A DNA stretch of 37,180 bases. Source: Elusimicrobiota bacterium (lineage in GTDB: Bacteria; Elusimicrobiota; Elusimicrobia; Elusimicrobiales; Elusimicrobiaceae). Below are positions 19,202-28,055 of the stretch, piece after piece. The stretch spans positions 1-37,180 of the forward strand of contig JAAYTX010000190.1 in NCBI GenBank assembly GCA_012523635.1, in the 5' to 3' direction. Numbering within the stretch: the stretch's first letter is position 1; each line of letters starts with the position of its first letter. Made by a program: the position numbers and the translations under genes. Below the pieces are notes generated by a model, which did no database searches, had not been told where the DNA came from, and saw only the letters and a list, made by a program, of their open reading frames with translations.

Positions 19202-20487
19202 TGGACTTGAAACTGCTGCGCGCCAACCCTGAACAGTTCCGTCAAAGGCTTTGTTACCGCAACGAGAGTTACGGCCAGTTGCTGGACCGGGTGATGGAGA
19301 AAGACAAGGTCTACCGCGCCGCGCTGGCGGAAGTGGAGCAGTTGCGCTCCAAGAGAAACGAAATTTCATCAGGCATGGGCAAGGCTAAGGCCGAGGGCCA
19401 GGCCGCAGTGGACGCCCTGATGGCGCAGGCTAACTCGCTGAAAGCGCAGATGCAGGAGCGCGAGGAGGCGCTTGCCCCGCTGAAGTCCGAACTGGATGCC
19501 TTGCTGCTTGAAGTGCCCAATCTCCCGCACGAATCCACGCGCATAGGCAAGAATGAAAACGAGAACGCGGAGCTTCGCCGCGACGTGTCGAAACAGCGTA
19601 ATTTCGCCTTCAAGCCCAAAGACCATCATGAACTGGGCGAGAAACTGGGCATTCTGGATTTCGCGGCCGCTTCGCTGCTTTCCGGTTCGCGCTTCGCGCT
19701 GCTGCGCGGCCAGGGCGCGCGCCTGGAACGGGCTCTGATAAACTTCATGCTGGACAGGCATACCCGCGGCAAGGGCTACACCGAAATACTGCCGCCTTTC
19801 ATGGTTACGGCCGAAACCATGACCGGCACCGGTCAGTTGCCGAAATTCGAGCAGGATCTGTACAAGCTTTGCGGCGAGACGCCCATGTACATGATTCCCA
19901 CCGCCGAAGTGCCGCTTACCAACCTGTGCCGCGGCGCCGTGCTTAAGGAAGCTGAACTGCCGCTGAAGCTGACGGCGTGGACGCCGTGCTTCAGGCAGGA
20001 GGCCGGTTCTTACGGCAAGGACACCCGCGGACTGATACGCAACCACCAGTTCAACAAGGTGGAACTGGTGTGGATAAGCCGCCCGGAAGATTCCATGTCA
20101 AACCTGGAACAGCTTACCCGCGACGCCGCCGACATACTGGCCGAACTGGAGCTGCCGCACCGCGTGATGGAGCTTTGCACAGGCGACATAGGCTTCGCGG
20201 CCTGCAGGACTCACGACCTTGAGGTCTGGATGCCTTCGGAGAACCGTTTCCGCGAGATTTCCTCGTGCTCCAACTGCTGGGATTTCCAGGCCAGGCGCAT
20301 GAACGCCCGCTTCAAACGGGGCAAGGGCGGCGCTCCGGAATTCGTGCACACGCTTAACGGCAGCGGGCTGGCAGTCGGCCGCACGCTGGCGGCCGTGCTG
20401 GAGAATTTCCAGAACGAGGACGGCAGCGTTACGCTGCCGAAGGCGCTTGTGCCCTATTTCGGAGGGGAAAAACTCTCTGCCGGGTAG
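19201..20487 (+). CDS. serS: Seryl-tRNA synthetase (start 19198 or 19201)
   Basis: MDLKLLRANPEQFRQRL, N-terminal coiled coil, class II motifs (TAEVPLTNL, FRQEAGSYGKDTRGLIRNHQFNKVEL, NGSGLAVGRTLAAVLEN). Confidence 0.97.
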   Translation: MDLKLLRANPEQFRQRLCYRNESYGQLLDRVMEKDKVYRAALAEVEQLRSKRNEISSGMGKAKAEGQAAVDALMAQANSLKAQMQEREEALAPLKSELDALLLEVPNLPHESTRIGKNENENAELRRDVSKQRNFAFKPKDHHELGEKLGILDFAAASLLSGSRFALLRGQGARLERALINFMLDRHTRGKGYTEILPPFMVTAETMTGTGQLPKFEQDLYKLCGETPMYMIPTAEVPLTNLCRGAVLKEAELPLKLTAWTPCFRQEAGSYGKDTRGLIRNHQFNKVELVWISRPEDSMSNLEQLTRDAADILAELELPHRVMELCTGDIGFAACRTHDLEVWMPSENRFREISSCSNCWDFQARRMNARFKRGKGGAPEFVHTLNGSGLAVGRTLAAVLENFQNEDGSVTLPKALVPYFGGEKLSAG

Positions 20488-20514
20488 CCGCCGCACGAGC
20501 CGCAAATATAAAAT

Positions 20515-20537
20515 CCCCGCCGTCATGGCGGGGTTTT
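20515..20537. terminator. Rho-independent, probably bidirectional terminator between convergent serS and the amylase
   Basis: AAAAT flanks CCCCGCC-GTCAT-GGCGGGG followed by TTTT. Confidence 0.88.
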
Positions 20538-20556
20538 CAATTTGCAGGGCCGGGTT

Positions 20557-22053
20557 TCAGAATTCCAGGTCCAACAGGTGGGCGCCGTATGGCGGCAGTT
20601 CCACATACAGGCCGTTATTCTTGATATCGGCGGCTTCGCGGGTGAAGAACTGTTCGGCAAGTTCGTCGTAGAACGTGAAGCAGTCTTCCTTCGGCGAGGC
20701 GTTTACCTTGATGCGGCAGTTGGACTGGGCATCCGAATAATTCACCACCACCAGCTTCAGCGTCCTGCGCTGGTTCCAGGACCAGCACAGCATGTTCTTG
20801 AAGCTTTCGTTGCCCTGGGCCGAGGGCATCGGCTCTATCAGGTTCCATTCTCCGCCGTGGTAGGCGGGGTGGTCGGTGATTTTCAGCAGCTTTTCGTAGA
20901 AGCGGTATATGGCCTGGTTGTACTTGAAATTGCATTTCACGTACTGCAGGGGTATCTTCTTGTGCACCCCGCGCAACTGGCTGAGATAGAACAGGCGCAG
21001 GCCGCCCAGGGTGGCGCACACCACCGCCGCAGCCTTTGATTTGGCTTCGCCGAAGGCTTCTATGGCCGCGGGCTCGTCGTGGTTCTCTATGAAGCGCACC
21101 GAGCGCTTCTGGTAAAGTTTTTCCGCGCGCAGGTGGCCCTTCACGTCCTGGCAGCCCATGTGGCGCAGGCGGTCGTAGAGCACCTTGTCGTAGGTGTAGT
21201 CAAAGCCCATCTCCTGCAGCCGCCATTCCAGGCCCCAGTAAACCTCGGCCAGGAAGCGGAAGTGCGGGTGCTTCTCGCGCACCGTTTCTATGGCTTCCTC
21301 CCAGAACTCGAAGCGCGGCTGCTGGAAGCCTTTTTTCTTCAGCAGCCAGCCCCAGGTGCCCTCTATGACTTCGTTCAGGGTCAGCATCACCATGTCGCAG
21401 CGCACGCCGTCGCACTGCTCGGCCACGGCCTGCAGGGTGTCCAGCATGTATTTGCGGGCTTCCGGGTTGAAATAGTTCAGCTGCACCGTGTCTTTCCACG
21501 GCGGGAAGTTGGGGTCGCGGCCGTAGGCCAGGTAAGTGGGGCCGTGCTGACCCTGCGACTCGAAGAACCATTCGCTGTTGTACTGTATATCCTCGGGCGC
21601 GCCCTGCACGAAATATTCCGGGTGGGAGGCCGTCAGCGGGTGGTCTATGGCAAGGTGGTTGGACACGAAGTCCATGAACAGCTTTATGCCCATCTTGTTG
21701 AGCTTGGCCTTGAAGCTTTTGAGCTCTTCCGGCTTTCCCAGCATGGGATTAAGCGAAAAATCCATTACCGCAAAGGGCGAGGCGCTTATGTCTTCGGGCT
21801 TGTATTCAGGGTCCAGCGCTTCTACGGCCTTTTTCACGGCCTCGGTCTGGCGCGCTATGTTTTCGGCCTTGGCGCTTGTGGTCCAGGCGCCCATAAGCCA
21901 TACGCCGTCGAAACCCAGATGGCGCATCCATTCCAGTTCTTCGTTGGGTATGGTGTCCAGGGTGATTTCCTGCCCGTATTTTTCGCGCAGCTTGCACATC
22001 CACGACCTGGCGTTGATTTCAAGAACATGCGGATTTGAGCGCAAGACAATCAC
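20557..22053 (-). CDS. Alpha-amylase family (GH13) protein, probable GTG start
   Basis: GH13 conserved regions: DFVSNHLAIDHP (I), GVRCDMVMLTLNEVI (II), FLAEVYW (III), RFIENHDEPAAI (IV). GTG at 22053 follows CTCGGGGGTG; the ORF opens further to 22086. Confidence 0.9.
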   Translation of the reverse strand: MIVLRSNPHVLEINARSWMCKLREKYGQEITLDTIPNEELEWMRHLGFDGVWLMGAWTTSAKAENIARQTEAVKKAVEALDPEYKPEDISASPFAVMDFSLNPMLGKPEELKSFKAKLNKMGIKLFMDFVSNHLAIDHPLTASHPEYFVQGAPEDIQYNSEWFFESQGQHGPTYLAYGRDPNFPPWKDTVQLNYFNPEARKYMLDTLQAVAEQCDGVRCDMVMLTLNEVIEGTWGWLLKKKGFQQPRFEFWEEAIETVREKHPHFRFLAEVYWGLEWRLQEMGFDYTYDKVLYDRLRHMGCQDVKGHLRAEKLYQKRSVRFIENHDEPAAIEAFGEAKSKAAAVVCATLGGLRLFYLSQLRGVHKKIPLQYVKCNFKYNQAIYRFYEKLLKITDHPAYHGGEWNLIEPMPSAQGNESFKNMLCWSWNQRRTLKLVVVNYSDAQSNCRIKVNASPKEDCFTFYDELAEQFFTREAADIKNNGLYVELPPYGAHLLDLEF

Positions 22054-22132
22054 CCCCGAGAATTTACAATAACACTTTCGCCGCAAGAACGCGGCATGTC
22101 AGGACTGCGGTACCGAAACCTTCCCCACCCCT

Positions 22133-22141
22133 ATTATAGCA
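22133..22141 (-). promoter_or_regulatory. Extended -10 promoter-like element upstream of the amylase gene
   Basis: Minus strand TGCTATAAT in the galT-amylase gap. Confidence 0.5.
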
Positions 22142-22147
22142 CGGCTG

Positions 22148-23146
22148 TCAATGGCGGTTCAGAAGCTCAGCGGCGGTTTCCGGAGGCATGGGATTTATGT
22201 AGAACCCGCTGCCGGATTCAAAGCCCGCCACATGCGTGAGCTTGGGCATTATCTCTATGTGCCAGTGGTAGTGCGGGGTGCCCAGCTCGCCTATGGGCGT
22301 TGAGTGTATGGTCATGTTGAACGGCGGGTTGCCCAGGTGCGACGAGATTTTCTTCAGCGAAAGTTTCAGTATGGACGCCAGCGAGTCCGCTTCCTTTTCG
22401 TTAATGGTCTCGAAATGGCAGCTGTGCTGAGCCGGTATTATCCAGGTCTCGAACGGGAAGCGGCTGGCGTATGGCGCAAGCGAGACGAAGTGTTCGTTGC
22501 TGCCTATCAGGCGCTTGCCGGACGCCAGTTCCTCGCTGACTATGTCGCAGAAGACGCAGCGTTCCTTATAGGCATAGTAATTCTTCGCCCCTATCATCTC
22601 CTGCTGTACGCGTATGGGCACCATCGGCAGGCCTATAAGCTGTGAATGCGGGTGCGACAGCGTGGCCCCCGCCGCCCGGCCATGATTCTTGAAAATAAGG
22701 ACGTAGCGGATGCGGGTGTCTTTTTTAAGCTCGATGGTGCGGTCGCGGAAAGCCCAGATGACGTCGCGCAGGGATTTTTCGCTCATGTCTCCCCACTGCA
22801 CGTTGTGGGCCGGGCTTTCTATTATCACTTCATGTGCGCCAAAGCCGCCCATGCGGTCGTACATACCTTCGCCTTTGCGGTTGGGCTCGCTTTCGATGCG
22901 CAGGGCCGGGTATTTGTTGGGTATGACGCGCACCCACCAGTCGCGGGTGTTGGGCTTGCGGCCCGGCGGGTGGTAGGCCAGTATTTCAGGCGGGGTCAGG
23001 TGTTCGTTGCCGGGGCAGAAAGGGCAGTTGGCGGTGTCGTCGCTGCCCAGGTCCGCAGGGAATTTGTAGTCCGACGGGCGGGAGTTGCGCTCCGTGGATA
23101 CTATCACCCAGCGGCCCATTATCGGGTCTTTTCTAAGCTCCGGCAT
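22148..23146 (-). CDS. galT: Galactose-1-phosphate uridylyltransferase
   Basis: MPELRKDPIMGRWVIVSTERNSRP, CPFCPGNE, ATLSHPHSQLIGLPMVP (HPHxQ nucleotidyl-transfer motif), HYHWHIEIMPK. Confidence 0.94.
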   Translation of the reverse strand: MPELRKDPIMGRWVIVSTERNSRPSDYKFPADLGSDDTANCPFCPGNEHLTPPEILAYHPPGRKPNTRDWWVRVIPNKYPALRIESEPNRKGEGMYDRMGGFGAHEVIIESPAHNVQWGDMSEKSLRDVIWAFRDRTIELKKDTRIRYVLIFKNHGRAAGATLSHPHSQLIGLPMVPIRVQQEMIGAKNYYAYKERCVFCDIVSEELASGKRLIGSNEHFVSLAPYASRFPFETWIIPAQHSCHFETINEKEADSLASILKLSLKKISSHLGNPPFNMTIHSTPIGELGTPHYHWHIEIMPKLTHVAGFESGSGFYINPMPPETAAELLNRH

Positions 23147-23151
23147 AAAGG

Positions 23152-23967
23152 TTATTGCTCCGTTTTTGGTTCTTCGCCCGCTTCTTTTTCCTCGGCGGGA
23201 AGGCTGCTCTCCGCGCTGCCGACGTCATCTTGCGGCGTGTCCTGCGCGCCGGCATCTTTGTCTTCCGGACTGTTTTCGTTGTCCGGTTCCTGCGCCGTTT
23301 GTTCCGGCTCGCCGCCATCCTGGTTGTTCCCGGCGGCGTTTTCTTCATCCATCGGCAGTTGCTGCTGGTTTTCAGGCTCCGGCGGAGCCGCCGGGGTTTC
23401 ATCCACTGGAAGACCGGTGTCCTGTTCTTCCTGCGGCTGTTCCGGCTTTTTCTCCACCAGGGTTTCAAGCTTGGGCATGTCTTCCAGGCTGTTGAAGCCG
23501 AAGAAGCGCAGGAATTCCGGCGTGGTCACATAAAGCAGGGGGCGGCCCACTGTTTCTTTCCTGCCGTCCACCTTGATAAGGCCGCGTTCCACCAGCGTTT
23601 CCAGCGCGGCGATCACTTCCACGCCGCGAATAGTTTCTATTTCTGCGCGGGTCAGCGGCTGGCGGTAGGCGATGATGGCCAAAGTCTCAAGGCTGGCCAC
23701 AGACAGGCGTGCCGTCATGCGTTCGCGGTAAAGCTTGCGCACGCAGGAGGCGTATTCCGGCTTCGTGGCCAGCTGGAAGCCTCCGCCTGATTCCACCACC
23801 TGAAGGGCGCGGCCGGAATCCATGTAAGAGTTCTGGAGCTGGCCCAGCAGGTCGCGGACGGCCGGCTCTTCCCGTTCCAGCAGGGCGGCCAGCTTCTCCG
23901 ACGGTATGGGCTTGTCGGTTATGAACAAAAGAGTTTCAAGGTGTCTGAGAATGTCCTGGTTTTCCAT
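23152..23967 (-). CDS. scpB: Segregation and condensation protein B with a low-complexity C-terminal tail
   Basis: LETLLFITDKPIPSEKLAALL, LSVASLETLAIIAYRQPLTRAEIETIRGVEVIAALETLVERGLIKVDGRKETVGRPLLYVTTPEFLRFFGF. Confidence 0.95.
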   Translation of the reverse strand: MENQDILRHLETLLFITDKPIPSEKLAALLEREEPAVRDLLGQLQNSYMDSGRALQVVESGGGFQLATKPEYASCVRKLYRERMTARLSVASLETLAIIAYRQPLTRAEIETIRGVEVIAALETLVERGLIKVDGRKETVGRPLLYVTTPEFLRFFGFNSLEDMPKLETLVEKKPEQPQEEQDTGLPVDETPAAPPEPENQQQLPMDEENAAGNNQDGGEPEQTAQEPDNENSPEDKDAGAQDTPQDDVGSAESSLPAEEKEAGEEPKTEQ

Positions 23968-23969
23968 GG

Positions 23970-25175
23970 CTACTGCGCTCCTTGCGGCGGTTCCTGTTTT
24001 TCTTCGGCTTCAGTGCTTGACTGCTGTTCGGCGTTGCCGGTTGATGTTTCCGGTGCGGGGGCCGGTTCAGGGGACGTTTCCGGCTCCTGAGGCGCTTCCG
24101 ATGAAAGGTTTTCCGCCGCCGGTTCTGAAATTTGTATTTCCGACGTAGTTTCCGACGGCGCATCATGCGCCTGCGCTTCCGCCTGCGGCTCGATGTTTTC
24201 CGGAGCCGGCTGTTCTGTTTCTGTAATTGCGGCTTCCGGTGTCGGGGCTTCGTCCACGGTTTCGACAGCCGCATCCTGTGCCTGCTGTGCGGGCTCCTGG
24301 GTAAGCCCCTGATGCGCAGGGGTTTCCACGGCCTCTATTGCGGGCGTGGTGCCGGGCAGGCTTTCAGTTGTCGCGGCAAGAGTCGCGTTCACGGTTTCGG
24401 TTTGCGGGGATTGTGGATGGACCGCTGTTTCGTCTGCCTGCGGAGCCGCGGTTTCCTGCGCAGGCTCTTCCTTGCTCATGTAAATCCGTATTTCGCCGAA
24501 TTGCGCGTCCTGCCGCGCGAAAATCTTGCGCTGTTTTATCAGTTCCAGCATGGCCATGAAGCAGGTGATTATGCCCAGGCGCTTTTTCTCGCCCTTGAAA
24601 ACATCGTCGAGCAGTACCCAGTCCCGTTCACGGAGCAGGGTGACGATTTTCTCTATGCGGGTTTCTATCGGGAACAGTTCGCCGGAGAGAGTGCGTCCGT
24701 CGTCTTCGGCCGTGTCGAAGGCGCGCTTGACTGCGGCCAGCAGGTCGAACAGTTCAAGGTTCAGCACCTTGTCTGATTCTGAGAATTTCGGGCTTCCCCT
24801 GTAAAAAATGTCCTTGTAAGCGTCGTATTTGCCGTCCAGCAGCAGGGCGGCGGCCTTGTATTTTTCGTATTCGGCCAGCTTCGCCGACAGTTCCACGCGC
24901 GGGTCTGGCCCCTGTTCCTGTTCGCTTTCCGCCTGTGAGGGCAGCAGCATGCGCACTTTTATCTGCATCAGCGTCGCGGCCATCAGCAGGAATTCCCCGG
25001 CTGTATCCAGGTTCAGTTCCTTTATGACGTCCAGATAGGCCAGGTATTCCTGCGTTATCTGGGCTATCGGTATGTCGTAAATGTCCAGGTTGTCCTTTTT
25101 GATGAGGTAAAGCAGAAGGTCTAACGGGCCTTCGAAAACCTCGGTATGGACGTCTATGGCGCTGGTGTCCTGCAT
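23970..25175 (-). CDS. scpA: Segregation and condensation protein A with a long low-complexity C-terminal tail
   Basis: FEGPLDLLLYLIKKDNLDIYDIPIAQITQEYLAYL...LLMAATLMQIKVRMLLP and C-terminal winged helix TCFMAMLELIKQRKIFARQDAQFGEIRIY. Confidence 0.95.
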   Translation of the reverse strand: MQDTSAIDVHTEVFEGPLDLLLYLIKKDNLDIYDIPIAQITQEYLAYLDVIKELNLDTAGEFLLMAATLMQIKVRMLLPSQAESEQEQGPDPRVELSAKLAEYEKYKAAALLLDGKYDAYKDIFYRGSPKFSESDKVLNLELFDLLAAVKRAFDTAEDDGRTLSGELFPIETRIEKIVTLLRERDWVLLDDVFKGEKKRLGIITCFMAMLELIKQRKIFARQDAQFGEIRIYMSKEEPAQETAAPQADETAVHPQSPQTETVNATLAATTESLPGTTPAIEAVETPAHQGLTQEPAQQAQDAAVETVDEAPTPEAAITETEQPAPENIEPQAEAQAHDAPSETTSEIQISEPAAENLSSEAPQEPETSPEPAPAPETSTGNAEQQSSTEAEEKQEPPQGAQ

Positions 25176-26269
25176 CAGCTTATCCTCATGGCCTTGCGCA
25201 CGTTTTCAAGCGTTGCCCGCGCAGATTCCCGCGCCCTGACGTTGCCTGCTTCCAACACCTTGTCCAGCAGTTCCGGGTTGCGCTCGTACTCGGCGCGCCG
25301 CTGACGGAACTCGGCCAGCTTCGGCAGCAGCAGGGAAGCCAGGTGCTTCTTGCACTGCACGCAGCCTATGGAGCCGGCGCGGCATTCCTCGCCGCGCGCG
25401 GCGGCTTCGGGATTGTAGATTTTGTGGAAGGCGTAGACCACGCAGCCCTCCGGGTCGCCTTTGTCGTTGGCGCGCAGTTTCTTTGGGTCGGTGAACATGC
25501 GCATCACCTTGGCCGAGGCGGAAGCGTCGTCCTCGCCCAGTTCTATGGCGTTGCCGTAGGATTTGGACATCTTTTTGCCGTCAAGACCCGGCACCTTCGG
25601 CACCTGACTGAGCAGTGGCTTGGGTTCGCGCAGCACTCCCGGCCCGTATAGTTCCGAGAAGCGGCGGACTATGTCGCGCGTGATTTCAAGGTGGGCCAGC
25701 TGGTCCTGCCCGACCGGCACGAAGGCGGCCTGATGTATGACGATATCAGTAGCCATCAGCACCGGGTAGCCCAGAAAGCCGAGCGAGGAGAATTCCTGCA
25801 GCGCGGCCAGTTCGGCCTCGGTGGCCGCGCCGGCGGCGTCGGCCAGGGTCTTCATAAGCTTGCCGTCCACCTGCCTGCCTGATTTTTCCTGGCCCGCGTA
25901 GCGTTTTTTATGCAGTTCCACCAGCATTTCTTTGTAAGAGGGGTTGCGCAGCAGCCAGCCGAGCGGCGTGAACATGCCCAGCAGAAGGGCCAGTTCCGCA
26001 TGTTCCGTTACGCTGGACTGCCGGAATATCACGCATTTGTCGGGCTCTATGCCCGCGGCAAGCCAGTCGGCCAGCATGTCGCGGCAGTTGGCTTTAAGCG
26101 AGGAGGTGTCCTCGTGACCGGTGGTAAGGGCGTGCCAGTCGGCTATGAAAAACAGGCAGTCGTATTTGTCCTGGAGCCCTATCCAGTTGTGCAGGGCGCC
26201 CCAGTAGTTGCCAAGATGCAGCCGCCCCGTGGGGCGCATGCCGGAGACAAGACGCGCTTTTTCAGCCAT
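25175..26269 (-). CDS. trpS: Tryptophanyl-tRNA synthetase
   Basis: SGMRPTGRLHLGNYWGAL (HIGH-like), GFLGYPVLMATDIVIHQAAFVPVGQDQLAHLEITRDI, KKMSKSYGNAI. Confidence 0.96.
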   Translation of the reverse strand: MAEKARLVSGMRPTGRLHLGNYWGALHNWIGLQDKYDCLFFIADWHALTTGHEDTSSLKANCRDMLADWLAAGIEPDKCVIFRQSSVTEHAELALLLGMFTPLGWLLRNPSYKEMLVELHKKRYAGQEKSGRQVDGKLMKTLADAAGAATEAELAALQEFSSLGFLGYPVLMATDIVIHQAAFVPVGQDQLAHLEITRDIVRRFSELYGPGVLREPKPLLSQVPKVPGLDGKKMSKSYGNAIELGEDDASASAKVMRMFTDPKKLRANDKGDPEGCVVYAFHKIYNPEAAARGEECRAGSIGCVQCKKHLASLLLPKLAEFRQRRAEYERNPELLDKVLEAGNVRARESARATLENVRKAMRIS

Positions 26270-26270
26270 T

Positions 26271-26903
26271 TCAGAACACTCCCAGTCCTATTTTAGAAAG
26301 CAGCACCACAGACACCAGCAGCGCCGGGGCCAGCACGAACTTGAAGGCGCCGGTAAGCACCAGCCCCAGCAGTATGAACGGGCCGTAGGGGGCGTGGCGT
26401 TCATAGGCGGCGGCTTTTGCCGGGGACAGCAGGCCGGAAAGTATTTTACTGCCGTCCAGCGGGGCAATGGGTATCAGGTTGAAGAAAGCCAGCACCAGGT
26501 TGATGAGCACCCCGTAGCGCATGGCCGTGGCCAGCGCCCCGGACAGGCCCTGCCCTCCGGCTGTCATGGCTATCTTGAACAGGGCGGCGAACAGCACCGC
26601 CAGCAGCAGATTCGACAGCGGCCCCGCGAAAGAGACCTTCGCCATTCCGCGCCGCATTTCGTTGAGGCGCAATGGATTCACCGGCACAGGCTTGGCCCAG
26701 CCGAACATGGGCATGTGCCACCACGCGCACAGCAGGGGGACTATGACCGTGCCCATAAGGTCGAAGTGGGCCATCGGGTTGAAGCTCAGCCGGCCCATCA
26801 GGTATGCGGTGTCGTCCCCGTTTCTGTGCGCGACATAGCCGTGCGCGTATTCATGGCACACTATTGAGAAGAACAGCACCGGAAGCTGTATTATCCATTC
26901 CAT
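26271..26903 (-). CDS. Site-2 protease family (peptidase M50) membrane protein
   Basis: SIVCHEYAHGYVAHRNGD (HExxH), FFNLIPIAPLDGSKIL (NxxPxxxLDG), multiple TM segments. Confidence 0.92.
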   Translation of the reverse strand: MEWIIQLPVLFFSIVCHEYAHGYVAHRNGDDTAYLMGRLSFNPMAHFDLMGTVIVPLLCAWWHMPMFGWAKPVPVNPLRLNEMRRGMAKVSFAGPLSNLLLAVLFAALFKIAMTAGGQGLSGALATAMRYGVLINLVLAFFNLIPIAPLDGSKILSGLLSPAKAAAYERHAPYGPFILLGLVLTGAFKFVLAPALLVSVVLLSKIGLGVF

Positions 26904-27094
26904 AAAAATACAGTGTAAATTGTACTAATTACATCCGCGCCCCACCAACGCGCATATTTGACGGGGCTGCGGTGCGCGGTTTTATGGTATCATAGGCGCG
27001 GCGGGACCGGTGTGTCTTGCGGTTCCAAAGCCAACTTAACTTATGGTGGTGGCGGCCTGCTGTTTGTTGCCGGATGCCATCTGGAGGGAATATC

Positions 27095-27955
27095 GTGAAG
27101 ACAGCAAGCAAGCGTTTTGCAGGAATTGCCATGGCCTGCGCTTTCGTTCTGGGCATGGCTTATGTCCCGGCCCAGGCCGAGGACGCCAAACCCGCGCCGG
27201 CGGCATCCGCCGCCCCGCAGTACACGCTCAAGGACCTCAACGAACAGCTGGTCATGGCCACGCTGTGGGTGCAGACCTCTGTTGAATACCGCGCGCTGTG
27301 CCAGCAGGTCTACAATTGGGTGAAGGTGCTGGTGGACAAGGACCTCGCCGAAGTCAAGACCGACAAGAAGCGCATCATCATAGTGGACGGGGACGAAACC
27401 ACCATACAGGCCAACACTTACGAGGCTTTCGTCATAGACAAGGACCAGGAATACCCCACCGGCTGGTATGAATGGGTTGCCTCCGCCACCGGCGAGCCGA
27501 TTCCCGGCGCCGTCGAAGGCCTGAGCTACGCTGCCTCCAAGGGCGTCGAGACCTACTACGTCACCAACCGCAAAATCGACAAGGAATACCAGGGCACGCT
27601 GGACAACCTCAAGAAGTTCGGTTTCCCCAACGTCGACCCGGAGCACGTGATTTACCGCCAGGTCGGCCAGCCTGACGACAAGCTGCAGCGCCAGCTGGAC
27701 CTCGAGAAGAAGTATCACCTCGTGGTCTATGTGGGCGACGACTTCAACGACTTCCCGCTTGGAACGCACAAGAAATCCCTCGACGAGCGCAGCAAGGCTT
27801 TTGTCGACAGCAAGGACAAGTGGGGTTCCCGCTACCTGATGCTGCCCAACCCGATGTACGGCAGCTGGGAGAAGACGCTGAATAACAACCAGGTCGGCAT
27901 GTCGGCCGACGAGCAGAACAAAATACGCCGCCAGTATCTGCGCAAATGGAAATAA
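27095..27955 (+). CDS. HAD superfamily class C acid phosphatase / e(P4)-like secreted phosphatase, GTG start
   Basis: GGAGGGA RBS before GTG; signal peptide KTASKRFAGIAMACAFVLGMAYVPAQA; LNEQLVMATLWVQTSVEYRALCQQVYNWVK; IIIVDGDETTIQAN (DxDET); YYVTNRK; VGDDFNDF. Confidence 0.88.
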   Translation: MKTASKRFAGIAMACAFVLGMAYVPAQAEDAKPAPAASAAPQYTLKDLNEQLVMATLWVQTSVEYRALCQQVYNWVKVLVDKDLAEVKTDKKRIIIVDGDETTIQANTYEAFVIDKDQEYPTGWYEWVASATGEPIPGAVEGLSYAASKGVETYYVTNRKIDKEYQGTLDNLKKFGFPNVDPEHVIYRQVGQPDDKLQRQLDLEKKYHLVVYVGDDFNDFPLGTHKKSLDERSKAFVDSKDKWGSRYLMLPNPMYGSWEKTLNNNQVGMSADEQNKIRRQYLRKWK

Positions 27956-27973
27956 GCGCGGCAAAGGTTTGAG

Positions 27974-28005
27974 GAAAGGGCCGGGGCAACCCGGCCCTTT
28001 CTTTT
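27974..28005 (+). terminator. Strong Rho-independent terminator
   Basis: Perfect 12-bp stem GAAAGGGCCGGG-GCAA-CCCGGCCCTTTC followed by TTTT; GNRA-type GCAA loop. Confidence 0.92.
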
Positions 28006-28055
28006 ATGCCCGCCGCCCGGCATTTAGTATCATATCCTCAGGCGGAAGAGCCAGC

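Noticed and set aside
21079-22038. 319-aa plus-strand ORF opposite the amylase gene
   Set aside because: Antisense to conserved GH13 motifs; composition typical of reverse-complement translation.
23936-24274. Arg/Lys-rich 112-aa ORF within the scpA tail, and a similar one at 23133-23468 within the scpB tail
   Set aside because: Alternative-frame translations of the low-complexity Glu/Pro/Ala tails; composition is a by-product of GAA/CCG-rich codons.
23970-24479. Possible tandem DNA repeat in the scpA tail
   Set aside because: Codon composition is repetitive but I could not find a regular repeat unit; treated as a low-complexity protein tail instead.
26904-27094. Riboswitch or small RNA in the gap between the M50 protease and acid phosphatase genes
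   Set aside because: Promoter-like TTGACG and TGGTATCAT elements are visible but their spacing is poor and no recognisable riboswitch core was found.
27041-27964. 307-aa minus-strand ORF opposite the acid phosphatase
   Set aside because: Mirrors the coding frame of a confidently recognised phosphatase with signal peptide and DxDET.
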